Shown here: positions 27,179-36,362 of the stretch, piece after piece | How positions within the stretch are numbered: position 1 is the stretch's first letter | How the letters are laid out: each line of letters starts with the position of its first letter | DNA from: Candidatus Accumulibacter similis | GTDB lineage: Bacteria; Pseudomonadota; Gammaproteobacteria; Burkholderiales; Rhodocyclaceae | Length of the DNA: 64,000 nucleotides | Direction: 5' to 3' | Assembly (NCBI GenBank): GCA_013347225.1 | Contig: CP054595.1 | Span: 3,654,415-3,718,414 of the forward strand | Notes under the pieces: generated by a model | What the model saw: the letters and a program-made list of their open reading frames with translations, nothing else | Told to the model about the DNA's origin: nothing | Database searches by the model: none | Position numbers and translations under genes: made by a program

Positions 27179-27688
27179 ATGCAAGCCAGATCGCTGATCA
27201 TCACCGCCCTCGCCAGCACCCTGTTTGCCCTGCCGGCAGTCGCCCAGACGGCCCCCGGCGGCATCGGCCCGGGAACGCCCGGCGGCGGTGGCATGGGTCG
27301 CCCGGCGGACTGCAAGAAGGCAGCCGACCCCGAGCAGTGCGCCGCCCGCCGCGCCGCGCACGAGCGCGTCCTCGCCGCCTGCCGCGACAGGAGCGGCAGC
27401 GAGCGCCGCCAGTGCATGCAGCAGCAGGCGCAGCAGACCGACTGCTCGCGCGCGCGCAACCCGCAGCAGTGCGAGGCCCGCAAGCAGGCCTACGCCGCCT
27501 GCCAGGAGCGCAGCGGTCCCGACTTCAAGCGCTGCGTCCAGGAGAGGATGCCGGCCGTCGACTGCGGCCAGGCGGCCGACCCGGCCCGCTGCCAGCGCCA
27601 CCAGAAGGCGCGCGAACAGTGCCGCGACAAGATCGGTCCCGAGCATCGGCAGTGCCTGCGCGAGGCACTGGCACCAGCCGCCAGATAG
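27179..27688 (+). CDS. Secreted protein with three Cys repeats
   Basis: 169 residues. Signal peptide (about 1-22, ending AVAQ), a Gly/Pro-rich spacer, then three tandem repeats of about 38-40 residues, each with four Cys: a DC(x)7-8C pair with a motif like A-D/N-P-x-Q/R-C, then two further Cys around a basic R-C/Q-C end. Twelve Cys suggest disulfides in the periplasm or outside. A GGAGG site lies 5 bp before the ATG. Not a family I recognise; divergent from the PilB-like gene. Confidence 0.7.
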   Translation: MQARSLIITALASTLFALPAVAQTAPGGIGPGTPGGGGMGRPADCKKAADPEQCAARRAAHERVLAACRDRSGSERRQCMQQQAQQTDCSRARNPQQCEARKQAYAACQERSGPDFKRCVQERMPAVDCGQAADPARCQRHQKAREQCRDKIGPEHRQCLREALAPAAR

Positions 27689-27727
27689 CGCAACGGGCCG
27701 CCGCCCGGTGACCCGCGGCGCGGCTGC

Positions 27728-28237
27728 TCAGGCGGCAGTCGCGCTGGCGGCAATCGCCGCCCGCCAGGCGGCCAGCTTGTCCGCGAAAGCCAGCGTATAC
27801 GCCGGACTGGTCGACGGCAGGACGTGCGTCGCATAGCCCTGCTGCCGGAACCAGTCGGCGAAACGCCCTGCGGTCTGGCCATTGAAGCAGATGCAGCGCA
27901 ATTGCGGGGCCGCGTCGCGCAGACTCGCGAAGTCGTTGGCGACCGCCGACTCGATGGCGGCATCGAGAGCGCCGCGGCGCCGGCACTCTCGATAGACGTC
28001 CCAGAGCCCGATCCGGTGCTGCAGCAGGCATCGCTGCTTGCCGGCATAGTCGAGGGCGGAGAGCGGCTCGTCGAGCAGCACTTCGAGCAGGCGCCAGAAC
28101 TGGTTCTGCCGGTGCGCATAGTAGTGCGCGGCGGCGAGCGATGCCGGTGAAGGAAAGCTCCCCAGGACCAGCGTCCTGACACCGGCATCGATGATCGGCG
28201 GCAAGCCGAGCAGCAGCTCGGGCCTGCCGGCCGCCAT
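27728..28237 (-). CDS. DNA-deoxyinosine glycosylase
   Basis: 169 residues of the uracil-DNA glycosylase superfamily (UDG family 6-like, TIGR04274 type), which removes hypoxanthine from deaminated DNA. Seen: LVLGSFPSPASLAAAHYYAHRQNQFW near residue 24 in two halves (LVLGSFPSP and YYAHRQNQFW), and the terminal LPSTSPAYT loop that contacts DNA. Its ATG shares a base with the htpG stop. Confidence 0.85.
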   Translation of the reverse strand: MAAGRPELLLGLPPIIDAGVRTLVLGSFPSPASLAAAHYYAHRQNQFWRLLEVLLDEPLSALDYAGKQRCLLQHRIGLWDVYRECRRRGALDAAIESAVANDFASLRDAAPQLRCICFNGQTAGRFADWFRQQGYATHVLPSTSPAYTLAFADKLAAWRAAIAASATAA

Positions 28238-30156
28238 CAGCGACCGCCGGCGAGCGACAGCGCCAGCATCAGGTCATTGATGCGCCTGACGAAACCAGCC
28301 GGATCGTCGAGTGAACCGCCCTCCGCCAGCGTCGCCTGCTCGAGCAGCAGGTTGGCCCAGTCGTCGAAGCGTGTTTCCTCATATTTCAGCCGCTGCACCG
28401 CCGGGTGCTTCGGATTGATCTCGAGGATCGGCTTGCTCGCAGGGGTCTGCTGTCCGGCAGCCTTGAGGATGCGCTGCAGGTTGCCACCGAGATCATGCTG
28501 GTCGGCAACCAGGCAGGACGGCGAATCGGTCAGGCGATGCGTGACGCGCACGTCCTTCACCTTCTCCCCGAGCGTTGCCTTCACCTTCTCGATGAGTTCC
28601 TTGTACTCGTCGGCAGCCTTTTCCGCCTCCTCCTTTTCCGCCACGTCCTCGAGCTTGCCGAGGTCGAGCCCGCCCTTGGCAACCGATTGCAACGGCTTGC
28701 CATCGAACTCGGTGAGGTGACCGGTCACCCACTCGTCGACGCGATCCGACAGCAGCAGCACCTCGATCCCCTTCTTGCGGAAGATCTCGAGATGCGGGCT
28801 GTTTTTCGCGGCAGTGAAGGTTTCCGCCGTGACGTAGTAGATCTTCTCCTGGCCATCCTTCATCCGCGCCACGTAATCGGCCAGCGAGACGCTCTCCTCG
28901 GGGGTATCGGACTGCGTCGAGGCGAAACGCAGAAGCCTGGCGATCCGCTCCTTGTTCGCGAAGTCCTCGCCGACCCCCTCCTTGAGGACGCGGCCGAACT
29001 CCTTCCAGAACCTGACGTACTTCTCCTTCGCCGCCTCCTCCTCGCCATCGGCAAGGCTTTCGAGAAGACCGAGAACGCGCTTGACGCAGCCGCCGCGAAT
29101 CGTCTCGATGTCGCGTGACTGCTGCAGGATCTCGCGCGACACGTTCAGCGGCAGGTCGTTCGAGTCGACAACGCCGCGCACGAAGCGCAGGTACAGCGGC
29201 ATCAACTGCTCGGCGTCATCCATGATGAAGACGCGCCGGACATAGAGCTTGATGCCGTGGCGGGAGGTCCGCTCGAAGAGGTCGAACGGCGCCCGCGACG
29301 GGATGTACAGCAGTTGCGTGTATTCCTGCTTGCCTTCGACGCGCGCATGGACATGCGCCAGGGGATCCTCGAAGTCATGCGCGACGTGCTTGTAGAACTC
29401 GTTGTACTGCTCGTCGGTGATTTCCGATTTCGGGCGGCTCCAGAGCGCTGACGCCTGGTTCACCGTCTCGTCCTCGTCAGTCACCACCTGCGCTTTCTGC
29501 TCCTCGTCCCAGCGCTCCTTCTTCATCAGGATCGGCAGCGTGATGTGATCCGAGTATTTTCGGATGATCTCGCGCAGTTTCCAGTTCGAGAGGAACTCAT
29601 CCTCGCCCTCGCGCAGATGCAGGGTCACCTCGGTGCCGCGTTGCGCCCGGTCGATCACTTCGACCGTGAAGTCGCCCTCACCCGATGACTCCCAGCGCAC
29701 CCCCTGACTGGCTTCGAGACCGGCTCGACGCGAAACAACGGTGACCCTGTCGGCAACAATGTAAGAGGAGTAGAAGCCGACACCGAACTGGCCGATGAGG
29801 TGCGCGTCCTTCGCCTGGTCGCCGGTCAGCGCCGAGAAGAACTCGCGCGTCCCCGATTTGGCGATCGTTCCCAGGTGCTCGATCGCCTCCTCACGCGAGA
29901 GGCCGATGCCGTTGTCGGCAATGCTCAGCGTGCGCGCCTCCTTGTCGAAGGAGACACGGATCTTCAGGTCGCCATCGTCCCCGTAGAGCGCGGCATTGTT
30001 CAGGGCTTCGAAGCGCAGCCGATCGCAAGCGTCGGAAGCATTCGAGATCAGCTCGCGCAGGAAGATCTCCTTGTTGCTGTACAGCGAGTGGATCATCAGG
30101 TTGAGAAGCTGCCTGACTTCGGCCTGAAAGCCCAGTGTTTCCTTCTGTGCACCCAT
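28237..30156 (-). CDS. htpG: Molecular chaperone HtpG (Hsp90)
   Basis: 639 residues, full length. GHKL ATPase motifs: ELISNASDACD, DNGIGLS, GTIAKSG, GQFGVGFYSS. Middle-domain arginine region and C-terminal dimerisation domain are present. Cytosolic Hsp90 that refolds clients after heat stress. A sigma-32 promoter is visible 73 bp upstream, and the frame further upstream is not used. Confidence 0.97.
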   Translation of the reverse strand: MGAQKETLGFQAEVRQLLNLMIHSLYSNKEIFLRELISNASDACDRLRFEALNNAALYGDDGDLKIRVSFDKEARTLSIADNGIGLSREEAIEHLGTIAKSGTREFFSALTGDQAKDAHLIGQFGVGFYSSYIVADRVTVVSRRAGLEASQGVRWESSGEGDFTVEVIDRAQRGTEVTLHLREGEDEFLSNWKLREIIRKYSDHITLPILMKKERWDEEQKAQVVTDEDETVNQASALWSRPKSEITDEQYNEFYKHVAHDFEDPLAHVHARVEGKQEYTQLLYIPSRAPFDLFERTSRHGIKLYVRRVFIMDDAEQLMPLYLRFVRGVVDSNDLPLNVSREILQQSRDIETIRGGCVKRVLGLLESLADGEEEAAKEKYVRFWKEFGRVLKEGVGEDFANKERIARLLRFASTQSDTPEESVSLADYVARMKDGQEKIYYVTAETFTAAKNSPHLEIFRKKGIEVLLLSDRVDEWVTGHLTEFDGKPLQSVAKGGLDLGKLEDVAEKEEAEKAADEYKELIEKVKATLGEKVKDVRVTHRLTDSPSCLVADQHDLGGNLQRILKAAGQQTPASKPILEINPKHPAVQRLKYEETRFDDWANLLLEQATLAEGGSLDDPAGFVRRINDLMLALSLAGGR

Positions 30157-30228
30157 GCGAGGACTCCGTGAATGGCGTTTGTGAAAAACGAAGAGGCGCA
30201 AGCCTTGCGCCGCGGACGATGGAGCAGC

Positions 30229-30256
30229 AGGTGGGGACGATCGGTACCATTTCAAG
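30229..30256 (-). promoter_or_regulatory. Sigma-32 heat-shock promoter of htpG
   Basis: On the minus strand CTTGAAA (30250-30256) is followed after 13 bp by CCCCACCT (30229-30236). The sigma-32 consensus is CTTGAAA, 11-16 bp, CCCCATnT, so only one position of the -10 differs. The start point would be near 30222, giving a leader of about 66 nt. It fits the heat-shock role of HtpG. Confidence 0.8.
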
Positions 30257-30401
30257 CCCTGTCGGCGCGGCCCGGCAAGCAACGGCTGCCATCGTCACCC
30301 CGGGGGCGCGCTCACTCCTCGCCGGGCTGTCTGCCGGTTTCGGTCTGCGCTCGCTGTCGCCGCGCCACACGGCCCGCGCGCGGCGGCTTCCTCACCGCCG
30401 C

Positions 30402-30968
30402 TCAGGACTCGGCGCTCGGGTAAACGACCGCCAGGACCTCGACCTCGCGCCAGCCCGCCGGACTCTGGAAGCGGACGATGTCGCCGGCACGCGACTTGAG
30501 CAGCGCACGCGCAAGCGGCGACACCCAGCTGATTCGTCCGTGCGCCAGATCGGCCTCGTCCACGCCGACGATCTGGTAGGTGCTCTCCGTTCCCTGGCCG
30601 TCGCAGATGCTGACCGTCGCACCGAAAAAGACCTGTTCGGTGTTCTCGCGCCGCGCCGGGTCAACGATCTCCGCCAGGTCGAGACGCCGGGTCAGGAAGC
30701 GTATGCGCCGGTCGATCTCGCGCAGCCGCCGCTTGCCATAGATATAGTCGGCGTTCTCCGAGCGGTCTCCGTTGGCGGCGGCCCACTGCACGACGCCGAC
30801 CACCTGTGGCCGCTCGACGCGCAGAAGGTGCTCGAGTTCAGCGCGGATGCGCGCGTGCCCGGCGGGCGTGATGTAGTTGCGTGTACCCTGCGGCAACCGG
30901 AGAGCCGGATCGAGCGCCTCCTCCTCGTCCTCGTCGTCTGCCGCTTCCCTGACGAAAGCCTTGTTCAT
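30402..30968 (-). CDS. greB: Transcription elongation factor GreB
   Basis: 188 residues. N-terminal coiled coil with acidic tip (NGDRSENADYIYGKRRLREID) and C-terminal FKBP-like domain (VSPLARALLKSRAGDIV). It enters the RNA polymerase secondary channel and triggers cleavage of backtracked RNA. An acidic insert DDEDEEE near residue 12 is a little unusual. Start at the ATG 30968. Confidence 0.95.
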   Translation of the reverse strand: MNKAFVREAADDEDEEEALDPALRLPQGTRNYITPAGHARIRAELEHLLRVERPQVVGVVQWAAANGDRSENADYIYGKRRLREIDRRIRFLTRRLDLAEIVDPARRENTEQVFFGATVSICDGQGTESTYQIVGVDEADLAHGRISWVSPLARALLKSRAGDIVRFQSPAGWREVEVLAVVYPSAES

Positions 30969-31054
30969 CGCCTGTCGCCCATGCACCTGCCGTCTGCCGA
31001 CGCTGCGCCACACCCGTCGCCGGGCCTGGCAAGCGGGCAACCCTGTCCGTCAGC

Positions 31055-31094
31055 AGAAGAAAAAGAAACGGCGCAGGCTCCGCAACCTGCGCCG
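31055..31094 (-). terminator. Rho-independent terminator
   Basis: On the minus strand CGGCGCAGG and CCTGCGCCG form a 9-bp stem with an 8-nt loop, followed by TTTCTTTTTCTTCT. It is 22 bp beyond the stop of the 106-residue gene and separates it from greB. Confidence 0.85.
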
Positions 31095-31115
31095 CACTGC
31101 CAGCCTGTGGGCTGC

Positions 31116-31436
31116 TCAGTAGCCGATGTTGAACGCCCCGACATCGATGCGGATGGTGTCGCGACCGAGCGCCAGCGCAGTGTAGCGGGCAAAGCGGGTC
31201 GCCCAGTCCTTGCCTTCGATGAAACGCGTTTCGCCACCATAACGGGCAACATTGAGGATCTTGTCGATGATCAGCACCTTGCCCATCGGGTTGCTGGGCT
31301 CGCATTCGAGATCGGCGAACTCCTTGTCGAACCAGCGACGCGCCTCTTCCGGAGAGCCTGCCGCAAGTTCGGTGTGAGAGAACCTGTACTCGTACTCTCG
31401 CTCCCGCCCAAACGAAACGATAATGTGATAGACCAT
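31116..31436 (-). CDS. Conserved hypothetical protein
   Basis: 106 residues, no signal peptide or membrane span, mixed alpha/beta with aromatic and charged residues (EYEYRFSHTEL; RYGGETRFIEGKDWATRFARY). It has its own terminator downstream and is divergent from azlC. I do not recognise the family; even codon use and clean boundaries argue it is real. Confidence 0.6.
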   Translation of the reverse strand: MVYHIIVSFGREREYEYRFSHTELAAGSPEEARRWFDKEFADLECEPSNPMGKVLIIDKILNVARYGGETRFIEGKDWATRFARYTALALGRDTIRIDVGAFNIGY

Positions 31437-31502
31437 CTGCCTCCTTCCGGCTCTGTCTCAGGGTTACAATTTCAGCCTCTATTCTATTCGCAAAAGCGTC
31501 CC

Positions 31503-32201
31503 GTGCCGCAAGTCCCAGGCGAGCGCGCAGCGTTTATTGACGGTCTGCGCGCCTTCGTTCCGATGAGCATGAGCATCCTCCCCTTTGGCCTCGTCTGCGG
31601 CGCCGCCGCCAGCAATGCGGGCCTGACGGCCGGGCAGTCGCTGGCCATGAGCTGGGTCATCTTCGCCGGCTCGGCACAGATCGCGAGCACACAGCTCTTC
31701 GCCGGCGGTGCGCCGCTGCCGGTCATTCTCGCCACCGCGACGATCATCAACCTGCGCTTCCTGATGTACGGCGCCTCCCTGTCGCAACACTTCGGCGGCC
31801 TCGGCCGACGCTGGCAGGCAGCGATTGCCTACCTGCTGACCGATCAGGCCTTTGCCCTGACGGTCCTCCGGCGCAACGCCCGCCCCGAAGAGCCGCATCT
31901 CCACTGGTTCTACCTCGGGCTGGCCGGAGCGACCTGGGTCTGCTGGCAACTGGCGACGATCGCCGGCATCCTGCTCGGCAGCCTGATGCCGCCGAGTTGG
32001 TCGCTCGACTTCATCGTCCCGCTGACCTTCATCGCCATGCTCGTGCCCCTGCTCAGCACGCGCGCCATGCTGCTGGCCGCAGCCACCGGTGGCAGCGCCG
32101 CGGTCCTGCTGGTGCTGCCGCTGCGACTCAACCTGATCGCCGCAGCGCTGCTCGGTGTCGCCGCCGGCATCGCAGCGGAGAAGATCGGGGGCGGCCGCTG
32201 A
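31503..32201 (+). CDS. azlC: AzlC-family branched-chain amino acid exporter, large subunit
   Basis: 232 residues from a GTG at 31503 (no ATG before residue about 20). AzlC signature FVPMSMSILPFGLVCGAAASNAG and FAGSAQIASTQL, with five or six membrane segments. With AzlD it exports branched-chain amino acids or analogues. The start is uncertain because no strong ribosome-binding site is visible. Confidence 0.88.
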   Translation: MPQVPGERAAFIDGLRAFVPMSMSILPFGLVCGAAASNAGLTAGQSLAMSWVIFAGSAQIASTQLFAGGAPLPVILATATIINLRFLMYGASLSQHFGGLGRRWQAAIAYLLTDQAFALTVLRRNARPEEPHLHWFYLGLAGATWVCWQLATIAGILLGSLMPPSWSLDFIVPLTFIAMLVPLLSTRAMLLAAATGGSAAVLLVLPLRLNLIAAALLGVAAGIAAEKIGGGR

Positions 32202-32245
32202 GTGCAACCGCTTTCGCCCCGGGCAGCGAACTGCTCGCCTGGTCG

Positions 32246-32548
32246 ATGATCATCGGCATCGGCGTCATCACCTTCCTCCTGCGCTTTGCGCCGCTCGCCC
32301 TGCTCGCGCGCCTGGAACTTGCCGGCTGGCTGCGGCAGGCCTTGCGCTATGTGCCGGCGGCGGTGATGGCGGCGATCATCGCGCCGCCGTTGTTTTTTGC
32401 CGTTGGCGCGCCTAACATTGTCCCCGACCTGCCGCGCATGGCGGCCGCCGCTCTGGCGGCACTCATTGCCTGGCGGACCCGCAACACCCTGTCAACCGTC
32501 GTTCTCGGCATGCTCGCCCTGTGGGCGCTGCAGGCCCTGCTCGGCTAG
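32246..32548 (+). CDS. azlD: AzlD-family branched-chain amino acid exporter, small subunit
   Basis: 100 residues from the first in-frame ATG at 32246; about four membrane helices, with the AzlD pattern TFLLRFAPLALLARLELAG and YVPAAVMAAIIAP. In-frame codons run back to the azlC stop (CTGA overlap at 32198), so the N-terminus may be about 16 residues longer from a non-ATG start. Partner of the preceding gene. Confidence 0.85.
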   Translation: MIIGIGVITFLLRFAPLALLARLELAGWLRQALRYVPAAVMAAIIAPPLFFAVGAPNIVPDLPRMAAAALAALIAWRTRNTLSTVVLGMLALWALQALLG

Positions 32549-32579
32549 CCACCAAACCATCCGAGGGATATCGCCGACC

Positions 32580-32789
32580 ATGCTGACCGAAGAACAGATC
32601 GCCGAAACCCGCGCCAGCCTGCGCGAACTCCAGGTCGAGCATCACGATCTGGATCAGGTCATCGACCACCTGATGCTAAACCCGCCAGCGGATGACCTGC
32701 TGGTCCGCCGACTAAAGAAACGCAAGTTGCTGCTCAAGGACCGCATCGTCGCCCTCGAGCACCTGCTGCAGCCGGACGCGCTCGCCTGA
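32580..32789 (+). CDS. YdcH/DUF465 family small protein
   Basis: 69 residues, two antiparallel helices (LRELQVEHHDLDQVIDHLM and LKKRKLLLKDRIVALE), matching the DUF465 helical hairpin. Cytoplasmic; role unknown. The conserved HxxLDxxI and KKRKLxLKDxI pattern is visible. It follows azlD by 31 bp. Confidence 0.85.
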   Translation: MLTEEQIAETRASLRELQVEHHDLDQVIDHLMLNPPADDLLVRRLKKRKLLLKDRIVALEHLLQPDALA

Positions 32790-32832
32790 GCCTCTGCGCC
32801 GGGCACCCTCCGCGACCGCCCTCAGGCACGAC

Positions 32833-33702
32833 ATGGAACTCAGCGTCGCCGGCAGCCGCTGCCGCGTGGCCACCGGTGGCCGGCCCTGGCGACCCGGCAA
32901 CTCACCGTCGCCGCCGCTGCTGCTGATCCACGGCGCCGCCAACGACGGTGACGCCTGGCTGCGGGTGGCCGCCGGCCTCGCCGCCGCCGGCTGCTGCGTG
33001 CTGGCCCCCGATCTGCCTGGTCACGGGCTCTCGGGCGGCCCGCCACTGGCGAGCATCGAGGCGCTCGCCGACTGGCTGCCGGCGCTGCTCGACGCGGCCG
33101 GCATCGACCGCGCCCTGCTGGTTGGGCACTCGATGGGCTCGCTCGTCGCCCTCGAGGGCGCCGCCCGCCATCCACGGCGTTGCAGCGGCCTGGCGCTGCT
33201 CGGCACCTCGGCGCCGATGCCGGTTGCCGACGCGCTGCTCGGTCGGGCGGCGAGCGCCCCCGACAGCGCCTACCGAATGATGAACGAGTATTCGCTGACG
33301 CCGCGTTTCCAGCTCCATGGCGGCGGCGGGCACGGCATCTGGGGCCCCGGGGCGAACCTGGCGATCATGCGCCGCAGCCCACGCGGCGTCCTCGCCATCG
33401 ACCTCGCCAACTGCAACGAACATCTGCACGGCCTGGCAGCGGCGGCACGGGTGAACTGCCCGACGCTGCTGCTGGCTGCCCGCCGCGACCGCATGACGCC
33501 GCGGCGCAACCTGCCGCCGCTGCTGGCCGCCCTGCGCCAGGCGCGGTACGTCGAGATCGCCGATTGCGGACATGCGATGATGACCGAGAAACCGCAGGCA
33601 GTCATCGACGAACTCCTGCGCTTCCTGCCGCTGGTCGTCGCCGCCGCGACTACGGTGTCGCCGGCTGCGAGCGCGCCAGAACGATCACCGCCGCCAGGAT
33701 GA
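32833..33702 (+). CDS. Alpha/beta-fold hydrolase
   Basis: 289 residues. Oxyanion region LLLIHGAAND, nucleophile elbow GHSMGS (Ser about 98), acid near AARRDRMTP, and His in DCGHAMMTEKP give a complete triad. Lipase/esterase/haloperoxidase-like; substrate unknown. No signal peptide. Its last 53 bp overlap the end of the convergent EamA gene. Confidence 0.85.
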   Translation: MELSVAGSRCRVATGGRPWRPGNSPSPPLLLIHGAANDGDAWLRVAAGLAAAGCCVLAPDLPGHGLSGGPPLASIEALADWLPALLDAAGIDRALLVGHSMGSLVALEGAARHPRRCSGLALLGTSAPMPVADALLGRAASAPDSAYRMMNEYSLTPRFQLHGGGGHGIWGPGANLAIMRRSPRGVLAIDLANCNEHLHGLAAAARVNCPTLLLAARRDRMTPRRNLPPLLAALRQARYVEIADCGHAMMTEKPQAVIDELLRFLPLVVAAATTVSPAASAPERSPPPG

Positions 33703-34636
33703 TCGTACCGCCGGCGAGTTGCCAGCCGCCGACCTGCTCACCGAGGAAGAACGCCGCCAGAATGACGGTGACCAGCGGTTCGAGGGTTGACAGCGTCGCG
33801 GCATCGGCGGCACCGAGACGCGCCATGCCGGCAAAGAAGGTGATCATCGCGACCACCGTCGACAACAGGGCGATGCCGCCGATCGCCGCCCAGGCGGCCG
33901 GCGAAACCGGAAAGGCGGGGCCCTGCCAGCAGACGATCAGGCCGAAGACGGCTGCCGCGGCAAGCATGATCACCGTCGACGAAGGCATCGCTCCGGCGAG
34001 CGGCGTCACCCGTTCGCCAACCAGGATGTAGATCGAGTAGATCATCGCCGCGGCGACACCAAGCAGGATGCCGAGTGGGCTGCCGGCGAGGCTGCCGCCA
34101 ATCGCCATCGCGGTGCCGACCAGCGCCGCCGCCACGGCGAGCAGGCGCGGCAGCGACAGCCGGCGGCGGGCGATGACAGCGGCGAGGACGGTGACGATCG
34201 CCGGATAGAGGTAGAGCAGAAGGGCTGTCAGCCCCGCCGTCGCGTGCTGCAGGGCAGCAAAATAGCAGAACGACTGCCCGACGTAACCGAGGCCGCCCAT
34301 CGCCACCAGCAACAGCAGCGTGCGGCCATGTGGCCAGCGCATGCCACGCAGGCGCATCAGCACGGCCATCAGGACGCCGGCGAGGGCAAAGCGCAGGAAC
34401 AGCATGCTCGGCAGGTCGACGCCCTCGGCGTAGGCCAGCTTGGCGAGAATCGGCATGGCACCGAAGCCGGCCGCCGAGGCGACGATGCAGGCACAGCCGA
34501 CGAGGCGCGTGTGCGCCGCGGCAGCCGCCGGCGCGAGCGGCGTGCCGGACGCCGGCACCGCCGCGGCAACGCCTTCCACACGGCGCGCGCGGGTACCTGC
34601 CGGCGCTGCCGCGCCCGGGTCAGCCACGGCCACCAT
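33650..34636 (-). CDS. EamA/DMT-family transporter
   Basis: 328 residues from ATG 34636. An Ala/Pro-rich N-terminus precedes ten membrane helices in two EamA repeats (FAALQHATAGLTALLLYLYP; AATLSTLEPLVTVILAAFFLGEQVG). Exports small metabolites in the family; substrate unknown. The start overlaps the end of the channel gene by 17 bp, so they are likely cotranscribed. Confidence 0.88.
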   Translation of the reverse strand: MVAVADPGAAAPAGTRARRVEGVAAAVPASGTPLAPAAAAAHTRLVGCACIVASAAGFGAMPILAKLAYAEGVDLPSMLFLRFALAGVLMAVLMRLRGMRWPHGRTLLLLVAMGGLGYVGQSFCYFAALQHATAGLTALLLYLYPAIVTVLAAVIARRRLSLPRLLAVAAALVGTAMAIGGSLAGSPLGILLGVAAAMIYSIYILVGERVTPLAGAMPSSTVIMLAAAAVFGLIVCWQGPAFPVSPAAWAAIGGIALLSTVVAMITFFAGMARLGAADAATLSTLEPLVTVILAAFFLGEQVGGWQLAGGTIILAAVIVLARSQPATP

Positions 34637-36341
34637 CGGGCAGCGACTGGCGCGCCAGCCCCAGCACCCGCCACAACCAGCCCGGAGAATCGCGGCCGGT
34701 GAGCACATAGTCGAGCACGTTGCGGTTGTCGAGAGCGAGGTTCTGCGCCAGCTTGGCGGCCCGCGTGCCGGCAAAGAGGAGATCATCGCCCGGCTGCAGC
34801 AGCAGGTCGTCGGCCGGCAGCTCGTAGTCACGCCCGTCGCGAACGAGCAGCAGCGGCAGCAACGGCAGCGCTTCCTGGTGCGCTGCCGGATCGCGCTGCA
34901 GGGTTCCGAGCGCGATCGCTCCCTGCTCGATCATCAGCAGACGGTGCGCAGCGGGAGCCTCGGCAGCGTTCAGGCGAACGCCCCAGATCAGCGGCACGTT
35001 GCCGCCGCAAAGCCGTTCGAGCCGTCCACTGACGATCGCCGCGCGCTCCTCCGGCCAGGCCCGAACGAGGCGCAGAAAGCGGCTCAGCAGCGGCGAAGTG
35101 ATCAGCGCGAGACACTCCCGGGCGACGATGCGCGAAGGAACCATCGTGAAATCGGCATCGTAGGCGTCGAACAGCACCTGATTCGCAACCCGGTTCTGGC
35201 GTGCGACGACGAACAGGTCCGGGTTGAGCTCCTTGGCCGTGATGGCGATCGACAGGTTGTTGGTGTCGTTGTCGCCGGCGGCGACGATGCCGACCGCGCT
35301 TTCGATTCCCGCCGCGCGCAGTGGCTCCGCTTCGGTACCCAGGCCGACGACGTGCCTGACGGCATTCGGCAGATCGGCCTCGAGCGAGATGACCGTCAGG
35401 CTGACTCCCTGCCGCTCCAGGTTGCGCACCACCGCCTGCCCGAAGCGGCCGTAACCGCAGACCACCCAGTCACCGGCCGGCGGATCGTGCCGCGCCGGCA
35501 GTTGCTGCCCCGCCAGACCGGTCAGGATGTCGACCAGACGGTACCAGTTCGGCGAATGGATCGCTTCTGCCAGATGGTCGGCGAACTTCTCGAAGTGATT
35601 GACCACGTAGTGCGTGCCGAAGGACATCATGTTGCGCTCGACCGACGGACTGGCGACGCGGGCAACGACCATCAGCCGCGGGTTGATGAGCCGGCTGGCG
35701 ATCGCCACCGCCAGGTTGACGCCGTCGTCGTCGGTCATCGCCAGCACGCCGCGGCAGCTACGGTGCTGCAGGCCGGCGAGCAGCAGGTTCTGCGGCAGCG
35801 CCGCGTCGGCGCCGAGGACGAGAATGTCGGCGGCGAAGTCCTCGAGTTCGAGTTCCTGGATGCGCGCCTCGCTGCGCTCGATGGCGACGACGCGAACACC
35901 GTCTCGATCGAGCGCGCGCGCGATCAGCAGGCCGGTCTCGCCACAGCCGCAGAGGATGTAGAACGGCTCGCCGAGATGTCGCACGCGGCGCACGAAACGG
36001 CCGCTCAGCAGGACCTGCTGGAATCCCCTGTCCTGCACCAGCGTCAACAGGCTGATGATCGAGTACGACCAGCCGATCACCGAGAGGAAGATGACGGCCG
36101 TCACCCACATCCGCTGCGCCTCGGAAAAGGCCCCCGGCAGTTCGCCGAAACCGATCGTGCTCGCGGTGTAGCTGACGAAGTAGAAAGCGTGGAAGAAGCT
36201 CATCGGCGGTGCCGGCCGGCCTTCGGCATCGACCCCGGGAATCAGCGTCAGACCGAGCGTCGACACGGCATAGATGACAATCAGCACGATCAGCGGCGCG
36301 CGCATCCGCCGCAGGGCGAGGAAGAAGACGCTGGCGTTCAT
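34620..36341 (-). CDS. Two-RCK potassium channel/TrkA-like protein
   Basis: 573 residues. Two membrane helices flank a pore loop with STIGFGELP, a variant of the TVGYGD filter (about residues 60-70). Then two RCK (TrkA-N/TrkA-C) modules: FYILCGCGETGLLIARAL and DWVVCGYGRFGQAVVRNLE are the NAD-binding Rossmann starts. A ligand-gated K+ channel or related cation channel. It follows DUF6394 with a 21-bp gap on the same strand. Confidence 0.88.
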   Translation of the reverse strand: MNASVFFLALRRMRAPLIVLIVIYAVSTLGLTLIPGVDAEGRPAPPMSFFHAFYFVSYTASTIGFGELPGAFSEAQRMWVTAVIFLSVIGWSYSIISLLTLVQDRGFQQVLLSGRFVRRVRHLGEPFYILCGCGETGLLIARALDRDGVRVVAIERSEARIQELELEDFAADILVLGADAALPQNLLLAGLQHRSCRGVLAMTDDDGVNLAVAIASRLINPRLMVVARVASPSVERNMMSFGTHYVVNHFEKFADHLAEAIHSPNWYRLVDILTGLAGQQLPARHDPPAGDWVVCGYGRFGQAVVRNLERQGVSLTVISLEADLPNAVRHVVGLGTEAEPLRAAGIESAVGIVAAGDNDTNNLSIAITAKELNPDLFVVARQNRVANQVLFDAYDADFTMVPSRIVARECLALITSPLLSRFLRLVRAWPEERAAIVSGRLERLCGGNVPLIWGVRLNAAEAPAAHRLLMIEQGAIALGTLQRDPAAHQEALPLLPLLLVRDGRDYELPADDLLLQPGDDLLFAGTRAAKLAQNLALDNRNVLDYVLTGRDSPGWLWRVLGLARQSLPDGGRG

Positions 36342-36362
36342 CTGGTCTGCGTCACGCGCGCG

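Noticed and set aside
24924..27197. 757-residue + strand frame across the PilB-like gene
   Set aside because: Shadow frame; composition and lack of motifs rule it out.
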